DNA from: Lepidodermella squamata
Lineage: Eukaryota > Gastrotricha
Length of the DNA: 64,000 nt
Direction of reading: 5' to 3'
NCBI GenBank assembly: GCA_047495785.1
Contig: JBLDXI010000074.1
Span: 434,001 to 498,000 of the forward strand
Positions within the stretch are counted from its first letter, which is position 1. The number at the start of each line of letters is the position of its first letter. A model generated the notes under the pieces. The model searched no databases. It worked only from the letters and a program-made list of their open reading frames with translations, and was not told the DNA's origin. Positions 41,968 through 54,100 of the stretch are shown piece after piece. The position numbers were made by a program, and so were the translations under genes.

Positions 41968-43530
41968 TCAAGAGGTAAGTCTAGCCGTCAGCCTAGTGCA
42001 TTCCAAGTAGAGCTGACGAGCCTGTGCAGATTCGCGTATCTCGAGATACCGGCAAAGACGTTCCTGGGCTCGATCTCGCTTCTTGCCATTCAGAGCTGCG
42101 GATAGACATGCGACGGCTGTCCTGTTTCTTGCCGGGGAAAACTTGACGTTCTGATCCGCTGTAGCCGAAATCAGTAAGTTCAATCGTTGTTTCAAAGTTG
42201 CAAAATCGTTGAGAAGAGGCTGCCGAGATTTCCAATTCAGGGTCCGCAGAGGACGGCCAGCTGGAACTGACTTGACAAGTTCATTAAACCTAAAAATGGA
42301 TAACAGAATTTAAATTAATTTGAACAGGAGCATTGTTAATACTGAAACGAATAACATTGCGTACTTTGTTCGATGAATTCCCATTTGCTTTTTTCGCGTT
42401 TTCCAGCAAATTTTTCGCATTTTCTCTCCTCTTGCTATGCTTATCTATCTCGCGCTCTAGATCTTTAATTTCATTGAATAGGCATGCCATCTCATCAGTC
42501 ACGCGATACTGCATATCGGTTCCGGTCGGAATCGCAGAGAAACATTTTTTGATATTCTGAAAAACATAAAATTCATTATTTACTTGTTGACGGAAATTCA
42601 GGATTTACCTCGAGCCTTCCTTCCAACTGACTGATTACAGTATCGTCGAAAAATGTTATTCTAGTGGCCATAAAAGCATTGATCTCTGCCACCATCATCC
42701 TGCAGTACTTGCAAGCTTCGAAAAAGTGACTCATCGCCTCGAAATCGTCCTTTAACTGCTCGTGGCGGCGTTCCAAAGATTCGCGAATCTCACTCAGCTC
42801 TCGTTCGAATTTTAGCGATAATAACTTGTCCTTAGGAATCGACCGCTCAGATTCTAGTTCCCATTTCCGCAACAGCGCGATTTCAGCATTTTCGTAATTC
42901 AGCAATTCGTTTATTTTTCTCAGGGTTGTCGATACGAAATCGGCATCCTGCGACGAGCTCATTCGGACTTTAGCGGCAATACTGCGAGAATCACTGCAGG
43001 CGTCTACTTTAGCGAGATAGGGTCGAGTTTCGGAGATTATTTTCTTGCATAAACGTGTGGTTTCGTCTAGCTTCGTTTCTTCGCTTGAGAGTTGCTTGAA
43101 TTCAGCTTCACAAGACGCTACGGCAGTTTCAAGCTGTTCGAACCTTTCCTGTAAAAATTCAGAGATTTTTTAAGTACATATTTTTGAAATTATGAAAATT
43201 CATGATCCTAAAACTACTAAAGGTTCTCTTCGTAATCGAACCTTCAAAGTAGTCATCTGCCATTCAAGCAGGTTTTTGTCGTAAATATTGCCCTCGAGAG
43301 CCGCTTTTGAGGCCAATTTCTCGGCAGATTTCAAGCATTTCGCGACTCGAGTATCACGCTCAGCTTTCAGTCGCTTCTGAATGCATCCCAGCGCGCGAAG
43401 GCTGGCCGATGATTGACAGGTTTCCGGTAAATCGGCTATCTCACCAAAAGTCCGGTCAATCCAAGTAAGCAGCTCGCGCCACAAAACATCGTGCTGCTTA
43501 GCCTCCTTCTCGGCTACTTCCAAGCGATGG
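41968..43530 (-). CDS. Spectrin-like coiled-coil protein, 3' part (four exons)
   Basis: Exons read by splice phase: 43242-43530, 42609-43148, 42365-42556 and 41968-42270, all joined in phase 0 with short introns (52-94 bp), ending at the TGA at 41968. The roughly 440-residue product is helical and heptad-rich. Spectrin-repeat-like segments are visible (VLWRELLTWIDRTFGEI, HFFEACKYCRMMVAEINAF, ATRITFFDDTVISQLEGRLE). The last acceptor (CTTGTCAAG) was chosen over a nearer TTTTTAG because only it keeps the frame. The start is not resolved: the first exon here opens after a weak AG. The shared motif NAFMAS/TR/K links it to the exon at 44842-45524, so both probably belong to one gene. Function is unknown; a cytoskeletal linker is inferred. 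Confidence 0.6.
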
Positions 43531-43892
43531 CTTTAACGATCCACCCATTCACCTTAAAGATTGTCAAAAATAAGAAATTAATTATTAAAATTAATTATCA
43601 AACTAACTGGTTAATTATATTAATGAATTGAAGCTCAATTGTAGAATGCTTTTCATATACCCCTAGGCCAAGTATATGTTAGGGCAATATGTAATTATAT
43701 GTTTACATAATTTTACATATTGGACAGTTGATTTTTACATATTGGACACTTGATATTTTAAGGAGGAGCACATATTGGACAGTTGTCTATTGTTCAGACC
43801 CATGAAACTCATGAAGCCCAAGAAAACTGAGGAAACCAAAATAGCTTTATTATTCAAAATCAATTGAGCCCTTCACAAAGTTGGTGGCCGAG

Positions 43893-44240
43893 AACCGAGC
43901 AGCATTCAGCCCCAATTTTGACAAATCGAGCAGCAATCGGCCACTATGTCGTGAATATCGAGCAGCATTCAGCCCCAATTCCAACGAAATCGAGCAGCAT
44001 TCCATCCGAATTTCGACAAATCGAGCAGCAATCGGCCACAATCCCAACGTAATCGAGCGGCATTCAGTTCAAATGTTGACAAAATCGAGCAGCAATCGCC
44101 AGCATTTCGGGAAAATTGAGCAGCACTCAGCCCCAATGTCGATAAAACCCAGAACTCCCCCGGGACAATCGCGAAATCCGAGCAGCAGTCGTCCTCAATG
44201 TTGAGAAAATCGCGCGGCATTCGTCCTGGAAATTGCCAAA
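43893..44240. repeat. 33-bp minisatellite
   Basis: About ten degenerate units of 33 bp with the core ATCGAGCAGCAWTC. Because 33 is a multiple of 3, each strand keeps a frame open over part of the array, which produces artificial ORFs with an 11-residue period. It lies in the interval between the two parts of the spectrin-like gene. Confidence 0.8.
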
Positions 44241-44289
44241 ACGGCGCCGTATTCACCTTGTATTCCATGTCATTCCATCAGACTTCGTA

Positions 44290-44520
44290 CCTGGGTCCAA
44301 CTGGCTCAACAGAACGCTTCCTCGAACGGGATCGAAACCACGATTGAGCTTGAGATCGACAATGATCAGATCGGCGAACTAGTTGCCATGAGCCGAATTC
44401 ACTCACCATCTTGATTTGACGAGCCGACAGTTCAAATAGCTCGAGCAATTGTGCGATTCTTCAACGTAGCAGCGTGCCAGTTTGACGCGAATATCCGGCG
44501 GCAAAAAAGCGAGTGAAAAT
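44290..44520 (-). other. Coding-like exon remnants between the two spectrin-like parts
   Basis: On the minus strand a segment reading IAQLLELFELSARQIKM ends at a strong donor (AAGATG/GTGAGT). A later one reads ADLIIVDLKLNRGFDPVRG. They may be further exons of the flanking gene or of another gene, but I cannot join them in phase. Confidence 0.25.
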
Positions 44521-44841
44521 CAAAACGAAAATCGACAGAATGAGCGTTTGATTAAAAAATGACGAAAAGCTCAGTTTTCGATGAAAAATTAAGTTGGATG
44601 TTTTATTTTCCCATTATAATAACCGTTGCAACACGGGGGTATGGGGCACGAGGGTATTTCAATGGAGCCCTGACAATCGGTAGATACTACTATGCCTCGG
44701 GGTATATGCAAATATTGGACTTAGAGTCGTAAATATGTTAAAAAAACCTCTCAAATAATGTCCTCGCCTTCGGCTCGGCCATTATATGTTCGGTTTTTCA
44801 ACATATTTCCTCATCTATGTCCAATATATACACATATTTAC

Positions 44842-45524
44842 CTATCTCTTTGACGCGACCCTGAAGATCGGCAATTTTGACATCGATACGCTTGACATCA
44901 TTCGCCGTGTTTTGGGGCGCGATCAATTTCAAACTACGACCAGCTCTTAGCAAATGCTTGACATCGTCGCGAAATTCATCGAACAATTTCTTAATCTTCT
45001 CCAAATCATCCTGTTGCCGGCGAACCGTATCGTAGACTACAGGCGCCGATTCGCTTGAGTGATCAACGTAAAAATCGGCTAAAAACGCCATAATTTTCGA
45101 TAAAATGTGCCCATTTATCAAATCCGTGTATTGCTTGTTGAAAACCTGTTGCGAATTGGTATGAAGCTGTTCGTTTTGTCGCAATTTGCGCCCGTAATAG
45201 GGCGTGTTCCAATAACAACCGGTCAACCGCGACGTGGAGAGGCGATAACGTGACCGAGGCGTCGCAAAACGGTAATGCGTAATTCGTTTTCGAGGCCATG
45301 AACGCGTTCGCAGCCGCTACAGCGTCGCCGACTTCGATTTCGAGCTGTTCCGCATGACCGATTACTGTCAATAGATGGCCATTGATACGGCAGCCGGATG
45401 ACAAGTACTTCAAAACAGCGACCTTATCCCGGCAGGCGTCAATCCATCGCTCGATCGAAATCTCGTCCAGCTCATCATCTGGGCTGTCAGATTTTCGCGA
45501 ATTTTCATTATTATTAACAGCCAT
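44842..45524 (-). CDS. Spectrin-like coiled-coil protein, 5' part with a frameshift
   Basis: It starts at the ATG at 45524 (MAVNNNENSRKSD, acidic SPDDELDEISIE) and continues with helical sequence (RWIDACRDKVAVLKYL, AAANAFMASKTNYALPF, LLLEHALLRAQ). It then has to change frame between 45226 and 45063 to reach a second helical run (NEQLHTNSQQVFNKQYTDLI, RRQQDDLEKIKKLFDEFRDD, KIADLQGRVKEI), which ends at a good donor (GATAG/GTAAAT) at 44842. Each frame is open where the other fails, so this is a real frameshift or a sequencing indel in a spectrin-repeat-like gene. It lies 238 bp downstream of the bestrophin stop, on the same strand. Confidence 0.5.
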
Positions 45525-45762
45525 AATTAGTTTATTAGGAATGTGCGAACTGAGCGGGTATGGCTTCTTACTGCATTGCGTGACCACGAGTAATTGCGCT
45601 GACCAAAAAAGTTAGCAGACTCCAGGGTTTTTGAGTCACTATACGCTCAGTATATTATGATGGCACCAGTTTGTATTTTCACCGCAGAAACGTCCTTAGC
45701 TTTTATTTTGATAAAACAACGTATCACAAAAACAAAAATATTGACGTCCTATTTTTCACTGG

Positions 45763-48700
45763 TCATTTTTTACCGATCGGAATTTTTCCGGGTTTTTTCG
45801 GTATTTTTTCTTTGATGCCGAATTTCGCACATAAATCAGGGTCGCGTAACGACGGTATCGGCTGACGTTCGAAGCCGTGCGTGACCAACGGTAGATAATA
45901 GCTGAAATTTCGATCGATGATGCTGCTAGCGTCCACTGATGCTTGATTGTCGCCGAAAGTCCAAATCATAGCCAGACTGGTGCGAACAATGCCGAGAAAA
46001 ATTGCGATTTGGAGCAGAAAGAAAATACCTATAACGGAAAATTTTGCGATTATTTGATAGATAACCACATAATCACACATTTAGCCTATTGTTGGTACTA
46101 AATAACTATTTAAATAACCTGATGGTAATATTTTCGGTATTTTCGGATTTTTTGTGAATTTTTTAGTAGTTTTTGCCACTGAAATAGGCAGTTGACCTCA
46201 GTTGGCATCCCTACCATTTTATTGGCTTCAATGGATTTAAAATGCGAATATGGCTAAAATTTTATAATTTCCTTACCCAACATGATGTGCATTCCGAACA
46301 GAGTTTGAAAATCATGCATGTTCAGCTCGGTTCCATTGGTTAAATTCGGCGCGAACGTGGTCGGAAATGCCGTAGTAGTCCCATTAGTAACCGAATTATT
46401 CCCGAAAATCCCAAACCTAGCCACAATTTGGTTCAAACCCGCATTAGCCAGCCGTTCCTCAGCAATATGAACCTGCTCTACATTTCCCTGCAAGTCGAAG
46501 AAATCGGCCAAAGTCGCGAGCCTGAGCGCTAGAAAGGCGATGTATAAATAAATCGCAAAAACGACAACTTGAACAGCCGTGAACGTAACACCCGGCATTT
46601 GATACGAGTCGTAAATTGTCGTCATCGCGTTGAAAATGTGCGTAATCTCGGCGTTGAGCAACGCAGATTCCACATCGCTATCCAGCATTTTCATGAGACG
46701 AGCTTGCTGAATGAGGCTCGTGCACCATATAAATGGCTTGGCGTAGTAGGCCTGCGTTAGTTGGCTCGATTTACCGAGGCGTTTCGTGAAGTCATGGTTC
46801 ACTGATTCCAGCGCGGCTAGTTCTTCATAGCTCAGCAATTTGTGCTTTTTGACCAGTGATCGGTAGTTCGGGAATCGTTCGGCTACGGGCGATGAGAATC
46901 GCGTGAAAGCCAACGCCATGCCAATGCAGAGATATCTAAAATTTGATAATGCAAATTTGAGAAAATCATAAATGAATAAAACCCTTCAACAATTTGAGAT
47001 TTAATTACCAAAATAATTTAACCTAAATTTCAGAAAATTATTTCCGTTTATTCAATCATAATTCAATTCAAATAATTCAAAATCGAAATTTTTTGTGAAT
47101 CATCTCAAAATATTGGCTGTTGCTCTTGTTTGCACTATCGCCGCAAGCACATGTCTTGTTTTCAAGTTGGTACTATCTGTTCGAGAGAGAATGGGGCGCA
47201 ACAACCCGTTCCGTCATCTCGCATGGGCGAAACTCGATCCGACCTTATCTCGACAACGAACGACTACATTGGCCTTTCTATTTTACGCGAACGAGCTGCA
47301 AAAGGTTCCGACACGAACTGCGTCTGCAATTCCACGGAGTCGGAAAGGCCCTGTTGCAATTTCAATCGGGCAAGTAACAATTGCACAATACACTGGAAAA
47401 AATTAATCCCTGATCAGGGGTCAGCTGTTTAAACCGTTTTACTGATCAGCATGAAAACGGGACAACCCCTGATAATCGCAGACGCCAGCTGATAATCCAT
47501 GCCATTTTCATGCTGATCAGCATCACTTTGCTGATCAGGGGTCAAAAGTGTGCATTCGCTAATTAACCAAGTGTGCATATGCAAATTAGGCTGCATGTTC
47601 AATTCAGACTTGCGTCGGAAGGTCCATATTTTCGAAAAAGCCAATTTTTTCACACGCGAACTCTATTACTTCAGCTGTTTACTTAGCAATAAGTCCTTCT
47701 TTTTCTAACAAGTGACTACCAAGTGCCATCATGAGTTCCTGCCATGTTTAGGTAGTTGCCGTGCCCGGTGGCATAGCATACTACCGAGCCGGCACTACCT
47801 GCATGGCATTAGGTTTGGCGGATTCTGGTCAACCGGCTATTCAAAAAGAATAATATAAAAATAAAACTGAAAAAGGGCTGCCATTTTTCTAAAAATTTTG
47901 AAATTTTACTAAATTTGCTGATCAGCAGCTGATCAGGGCGCTATAAGTGATTATTATCAGCAAATATTGGAACCAAAATGACCCCTCATCAGGCTGAGCT
48001 GATTAGGGTTCACTTCAATATAACCCCTGATCAGGGTGCATATTACCCCCTGATCAGCTATAGTAATGACTAGGAGCTATGACCCCTGATCAGACCCCTT
48101 ATCAGGGGTTAATTTTTTCTAGTGTACAATAACCCGAAGTGGAAAATTCACGGTCAGCGCTACGTCGCTGTGAATAACCCAAACTCGGCCATCGAGCACC
48201 CCTGAAGCACCCGAACAATTCACACACCTTGATCCACTCAAGTGTTTAGGGCCGTGTCCAAGGATGAACGAAAATATGTTCTTTCTGGCCGAAATCGATA
48301 GAAGTCAAAGTGTGGCTAATCGCGTTTTCATTCTTCAAACGCTGTGAAGAAAAGTGAAAAGTGTCCCACATGCAGCAAGCTACCTAAAGCGGAGAGTGGT
48401 TAAATCAATTGTGTCAATAAATGAGGCATCCACGGCCCAGTTTTCTCAGTGGGTTTTACTTGTGCATGTGGACAGCTCAGTCATAAGAGGTCCATCCGTA
48501 TTAGATAAAGCGGTTAAGGCGTGCATCGAGGAGATAGGTCCGTGTTACTTCTGCAAGGCGTGCTTCGGCAGCCGCGAGCCGTGGCCTTATTAATATATGC
48601 GGGTTGGGCATTACATCGATTTTGAACAACAGCGCTGCCTCTTTGCATAACCGGATAACAACTCTAAAACAGCTACATACTACTAAAAGGCCCTCGTCAG

Positions 48701-50942
48701 GGCTGCAAATGGTCTTCCGAGTCACAAGCCGATGCCGATTGTCACAACGCGCAGCTCCACGCGGATTTATTTCGACGCGTTGGCAACAGCCAACAACCGA
48801 ATTTTGCACTTATTTCAACCGCTGGTTCGACATTTTCAACTTCTAAAATGAATTCGATTTTTTCCGCTACGACCACGACGCCAAGTCATTCACTTCTAGT
48901 ACTAGTACCTGCTCTGGCTTTATGACCTCGCATCGTGTTTCGATTACATCTTGCTTGATGATTACAACGCGGATCTCCTAGCTAAATCATGTGTGCTAAA
49001 TCATGTATTAACTGCGGATACAGTCAGCGGTTGCCACGATCTGACGCTAGCTTAGAAGGATGGCATTTCGCAATTCAGGCTTTACGTGGCAATCATCCTC
49101 AGTGTTTTATGTTTTCGTCGAGCGTCTGCGAAATGAAGCGAAATGGGCGAATCAAGCTGAATGACAGGACTGCAATGTCGTGGGCCGAAATGTCATACGA
49201 CGCCCTAAAATCAGTCGAATGGGTAACTGGTTAATTGGTCCCACCCTTGGCCCATTTATCGAAACGTTGCGCAGGGCAACTGCGGACAACTAAAAAATCT
49301 CCATTGGATAAGGTCCAGTTTCTAAGCGTGATTAAGACGGAAGAGCTACGAACTCCTCAGTGCTTGCAAACAATCAAGGATTTCATACCTAAAACTGACG
49401 TTTACGTTGGCGGGAAGTTGTTCGGGCTAAAGATCGGGCCCGATTTCACCATCAAGGACGATGCACGGCTCGAGAAGCTATTCCCATATCGGCATAGCAT
49501 GCAGTTCGCGAATGTTTCCGATCTTTACCAAGCTCCAAAGCCAGTGAGAAACATCAACGTTGCTGCCTTGATTTCGCATGTTACGATTGGAAATCAGGTG
49601 TAGGGCTAATATCGGGAAAAACGTCGCCCCAACTTATGTAAGCAATCGAATTTCGAAATTGACATTGGCGGACAAATTGTCAAAAATTCTTAATAATTCG
49701 CTTCTCGACTTCGTTTTCAAGCTGAAATATGACTTCACTGCATCTGAAACTCTCCGCCTGTTTTGTCATCGACTACATCAGCAATACTGTTAAAAAATTA
49801 CTTCAGCATTTTCTGGGCGGTTTCTCGACATTGTTTTTCAACGAAATTTTCAAAAATGTGCTGTCAACCCACAATCGATGCATGAGGCAAGCTTCTCTCG
49901 GCATTAGCTCCTTGTGAGCCCTTCGGTATAAAATCATTTCAGTATTTGGTGGCTGAGCTGGGCTGATCGTCAAATGATCGCGAATTTACCGCATGAATAC
50001 ATCGTGCCAACGTTTTTGTTCTTCGTTCTGTAAATTCGTCTCTGTCGCAGCGCTTGGAACATTCGTGTGAAAGCAAAACTGTGGTCTATTACTTTGTGCC
50101 AAACTAAAATCTAACACTGAATTCTGTGAATTGTACGATTGTTCTCGTTGATTTACCATGTCCGATGTTCGTTGATTTTTCACATTCTATTTTTCACTAG
50201 AATACGAGAAAAGGCGAGAAAAGGAATCCAATATCTTTTTAGTAATTGGCGCATTGGTGCTTTTCACATCGATGAACTTGGTTTGGAAAGTTGGTAACAC
50301 CCTGCGTTCGTGAACTTCTGTTCGTGTATTCTACCGCTAACTATTATCGATTTCTCAACTATTTTCTGAATTTTCAATCTCATCCGCCTTATGTTTTCGG
50401 AATTTTCAATCAAAACCACAAAATTATGCCATTAGGAGAAAAATGTAATGCAAACCTGTGAATTGCCGTGCGAATGTCTTTCGCCGTTTTGAATTTGCTG
50501 TCGAATTTTCGCCGCTTGCATTCCTCCTCACTCGACGCCGGCGGGTCGTGAATATAGGCCTCGAGCAGAAATGCCATTCTGTCGGGAAACGGCAGTAAGT
50601 TGAACGTTTTCAGGTTCTTGCTAACCACGCTGTTGATGAACAGCGCCACAACAAATTCGATAGCAACAGTTAATTTGTATCGCAAAAACGTCTTAAAAAT
50701 AGAATTTTTAATTAAAAATTAGGTTGGCTGATAAAAATAACCTCGCCCATGTTGTTCATAAATTCGTGACTTTCGCCCGTTAGGCCGAAGTGGTACAAGC
50801 AGGAGAGACCAGTGTAGAGAAGGGCGAAGAGCAAGAAATCGGGAATTATCAATCGATAAAACGATCGACGCCATCGCAGCAAAAATCGAAGGGAAAACCA
50901 ACCTCTTGTTGCTAAACGATAACTACTACGAGGAGGCGCCAT
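45763..50942 (-). CDS. Bestrophin-family anion channel, 453 aa, four exons
   Basis: Exons are 50742-50942, 50456-50691, 46277-46935 and 45763-46028. The phases fit at every join and the total is exactly 454 codons. Bestrophins form pentameric chloride/bicarbonate channels in the plasma membrane. Family marks are: N-terminus RWRRSFYRLIIPDFLLFALL (first helix); VAIEFVVALFINSVV (pore neck helix) with NLLPFPDRMAFLL; RYLCIGMALAFTRFSSPVAE and RFPNYRSLVKKH; YDSYQMPGVTFTAVQVVVFA (third helix); LQIAIFLGIVRTSLAMIWTF (fourth helix); and IIDRNFSYYLPLV in place of the family WLIDRN. The usual acidic FGEDDDDFE calcium clasp reads FGDNQASVD. An extra loop with NGT/NLT sites lies between helices 3 and 4. The C-terminal tail is short. 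Intron 2 is 3.5 kb and carries a MITE; the other two introns are 50 and 248 bp. The start was chosen as the ATG of MAPPRSSYRL. Confidence 0.85.
47095..47390 (+). pseudogene. Possible secreted-protein fragment in bestrophin intron 2, cut by a MITE
   Basis: The reading frame begins with a signal-peptide-like MNHLKILAVALVCTIAAST. A neighbouring frame holds a cysteine-rich run (CFQVGTICSRENGAQ, CVCNSTESERPCCNFN, NNCTI). The frames do not join without an indel, and the run is interrupted at 47391 by a TA-flanked MITE. It is probably a decayed small secreted Cys-rich gene on the opposite strand to bestrophin. The family is not recognised. Confidence 0.3.
47391..48124. mobile_element. Tc1/mariner-type MITE with CTGATCAGGGG palindromes
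   Basis: Inverted ends CACTGGAAAAAATTAATC and its counterpart (CACTAGAAAAAATTAACC) are flanked by TA at 47389-47390 and 48125-48126. The 734-bp body repeats CTGATCAGGGGT in both orientations near each end. There is no transposase. It is inserted in the large bestrophin intron. Confidence 0.85.
48350..49920 (+). other. Unrecognised coding-like fragments in bestrophin intron 2
   Basis: Several plus-strand open frames lie here (48354-48593, 48989-49234, 49235-49603, 49578-49793). The best is 49235-49603 (LDKVQFLSVIKTEELRTPQ, KTDVYVGGKLFGLKIG, DDARLEKLFPYRHSMQF). They do not form one frame and have no motifs I recognise. They may be an old retrocopy broken by frameshifts. The rest of the intron (49920-50455) shows nothing. 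Confidence 0.25.
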
Positions 50943-51109
50943 TTTTAGAAAAAAAGAAAACAATAAACGAGAAATTTTGAAAATCAAATTCAAGGTGGAT
51001 TTTTTCAATTTTTCAATAATTTATTGCGCACTCACACAATTGATAAATTTTGGAAAAGATTTTAACACATGAAAACGAGGGAATATCTTTCTTCTCAATT
51101 CTTTCGATT

Positions 51110-54100
51110 TTAGGGCTTGGTAGGAATGAGACCCTTCGAGTACAAGTAGCTCCGGTTGCCTTCGTAATAGGCGGCGACTTCCTGCGGCGACATGGCGTGG
51201 TCGCAGAGTAGCACTTCGTCGATGGAACCGGTGAAAGAGCCCAGGTGATGATCGAAGCCGATTGTGTACGGCGTGTTGACCAACGGAAGGCGGCCGTGAG
51301 CTTCTTCATAACCAATCACAGCCTAAAAAGGTCCATGGATGAATTAAAAATAATTTAGAAAAAACCAAATCGATAAACTAATTAAAACAAATTCCAAGTA
51401 GTTAGAAAACTTGTCCCGAAAATTTCAAATATTTTGAAATCGCTTCAAAATTTCCCGAAAATTTGCGCTGAGCTCAAAATCCCCTGTCCGGACCTGCCGA
51501 TTCAGCATCCATGGGTATCAATTTTTTTCACATTTCAAGCGAATTTCAAGGGTCAATTATTAATATTTCAAGCGTATAACTTACTCCATTTAAATAAAGT
51601 TCCACGTTGGCACCGTCGTAAACCAGGCAAATCTGGTTCCACTCTTCAGTTCCATTGGTAGCGCCCGTAATCGTGACCAGCATAGTCGGGTTATTCAGCC
51701 TCATTTTCGCCACAATCTGGTTCTTCGTAACCGTGGCTAGAACCACCGAAAACGCGTTGTCCTTCCCGTTCGACAACAGGCCACCAGATCGCAGGCACTC
51801 GTTGGAACCCGGGCGCTGCTGGCACCGGTAGAAAAGGCACCACGAGGCCTGGTTCTTCTGATCTGAACCAGCCAGGCCGGGCACTTCGAGGTAAGCACCG
51901 CCGCCCAACAGAAGAGACCGACCTTCACCAACTGCAGAATCGTTGGCTTTGTTCAAAATTGGCCGGCCATGCGGGTAGATACTGAATCGATTTGTCGATA
52001 GGTCGGAGATGTCCTCGTTGAAGGGAACATAGAGACGGCATTGACGGCCTTTCACGTACTGGTTAGGCTTGTGTTGCTCGTTGCGAATTCCTTCACCTAA
52101 AATGAATTAAAATCATGCATTAAACTGTTACGCAACTAACTGAAAGGGGCCAGAAAGCCAAGTCTAGTTTTTCAAGTTCAATCCCAAAATTCGACTGAAA
52201 CTGGTCACTGTTCATATCAACGTCAGGTTGTCCAAAAAAAGCGGCCGTCCTACTTAAGCTCAGCGGGCTCTGCACATGCAAAATGTGGAAAAGGCACCGA
52301 GCCCTGATCGCGAGTCGTTGGACAGTGATATTGGTGACACGGGTGGTGAGCGACTCGAGCAACAAGATGATGATTTCGAAGGTTTGGTCGACCCCGCACC
52401 GGAGCTTTTTCGTACTCGAGTGAGCCGTTCACTGGTCCAACAACCACTGAGAACGACTGAGCGACGGCGCCAAAACCACGCCGGGGAAGGCCGCCGCTGA
52501 CCCGAAGCATGTCAGCAGTTCCGCCCACGACCACGGCGACATCAAAACCGCAACGAGGACGAAAATTATTTTCATTTAAATTTCATGAATTCATGATTTA
52601 ATGTTTTGATGAATAAAATTTGGTTCCGCTGAAATAAGGCCCTTATTTGTGGACGAATATAACAACCTTATAAATTAAGCAAAAAAACCTAAAAAAATAC
52701 CTTCAGGCAGATGCTCACAGCGGCACGATTTGAGCGAGAACAGCGAGCCACCAGCACATGGAATCGTGTAGTAGCGAGGAGCATCGGTATCGACGAATTC
52801 GATGACATCGAAGAGGTCAGGCCGGCCGCGGTGAAGGCGAAGCGTGTTGTTGTAGATGTCAACGCATTTCTCATCGGCTTCCAGCGCCGCATTCTCCAGC
52901 TGTTTCGTCACATCGGCGACCGTGCACTTGTCCTCGCATTTCGACGCACCCTCGTGGTGCTGCTCTGTTTCGGCCATGCAACTGCATGAATCAGCCTAAA
53001 ATTGAGGAAAAAATAGGGAATTTAACGTCTCTGCACACACTTTCTCAAAAAAACTGATTGGGATTTCGATACGAGCCTCTATATTCTTCTATGAATAGGA
53101 ATTTCGAATACCAGGTGAAATCAGGCCAATCCAGTAGGACACTGGGTGAGCAAAAAAAGTCGTCGAGCGTGATGGCAAATTTGGAGATCGATTCGAAGGG
53201 CCATTCGAAGTCATTGAAATCTTTCCAGACAATCCTAACATCGTCAAACTTCGACTTAGCGAGACAGAAAGCGACACGTTTAACGTATCCAAAATCGACC
53301 CATGGAAAACTCAACCAGAGCACAGCTAATCAGAGTCCGTCGCTGAGTCCATCTTGCCACACTTTTTAAAGGGCCTTACTTTTACAGCCGACATAAATAA
53401 TTATTGAGGCGGAATTTAATAGAATTTATTTTAAATTTGATAAAATTCTAGTTTGTATTCATAATAAAGTTTTTTCGGTGTAGACATTTTCTTCTCGATG
53501 CCGACCTTGTTTCAAGCGCTTCGAGGCCGGCCAAGTTGGTTGGAGCCAGTGCTCGAGATGCTACTTTTGGTACTGTAGCAAGAAGTGCTTCGCCCAGCAT
53601 ATACATAGCCGCAGCTCAAACGAATTTGTAGCCGCAAAAACTAATCAAGCTTTCTTCTGTGCTGATGTGATCTTATGACTTGTGACAATATTGGTGATCA
53701 TCGACCAAGTTGGCATCAACTTATACTGCTGCGCGTGCCACTTCTATTGCTACCGATTCGCATGGTCTACGCTTTTACGAAAAGGTTGCGCAGCTGAAAG
53801 ACGCCAACATCAGGTGCTGCCTTACTGAGCAGTTGAAGCTAATGGAAAGCGGCTCCGGCAACTTGGCTCCGCTATACAACAAGGGGACCTGTAACCCAAA
53901 GTTGGATACGCTAAAGTCTTGCGCAGCAAAGGTCGACGACATTGGTTGTACGGAGAGTCTTTATTCTCCAGCCTAATGCAAAACAACTGTTCAACTGGTT
54001 TACCGAACCATCGGTAGAAATAGATACAACGCCTATTCTTTCAGTTATTTACACAAATTTTCGCCTGAAAACTGGTTTGAAACATTAAACGCATGCTCGT

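Noticed and set aside
43881-44204. Repetitive plus-strand protein with 11-residue period
   Set aside because: This is explained by a 33-bp minisatellite; no start, splice or domain support.
53045-53369. Overlapping open frames on both strands in intron 3
   Set aside because: Neither has motifs that I can confirm or splice sites joining it to the host gene.
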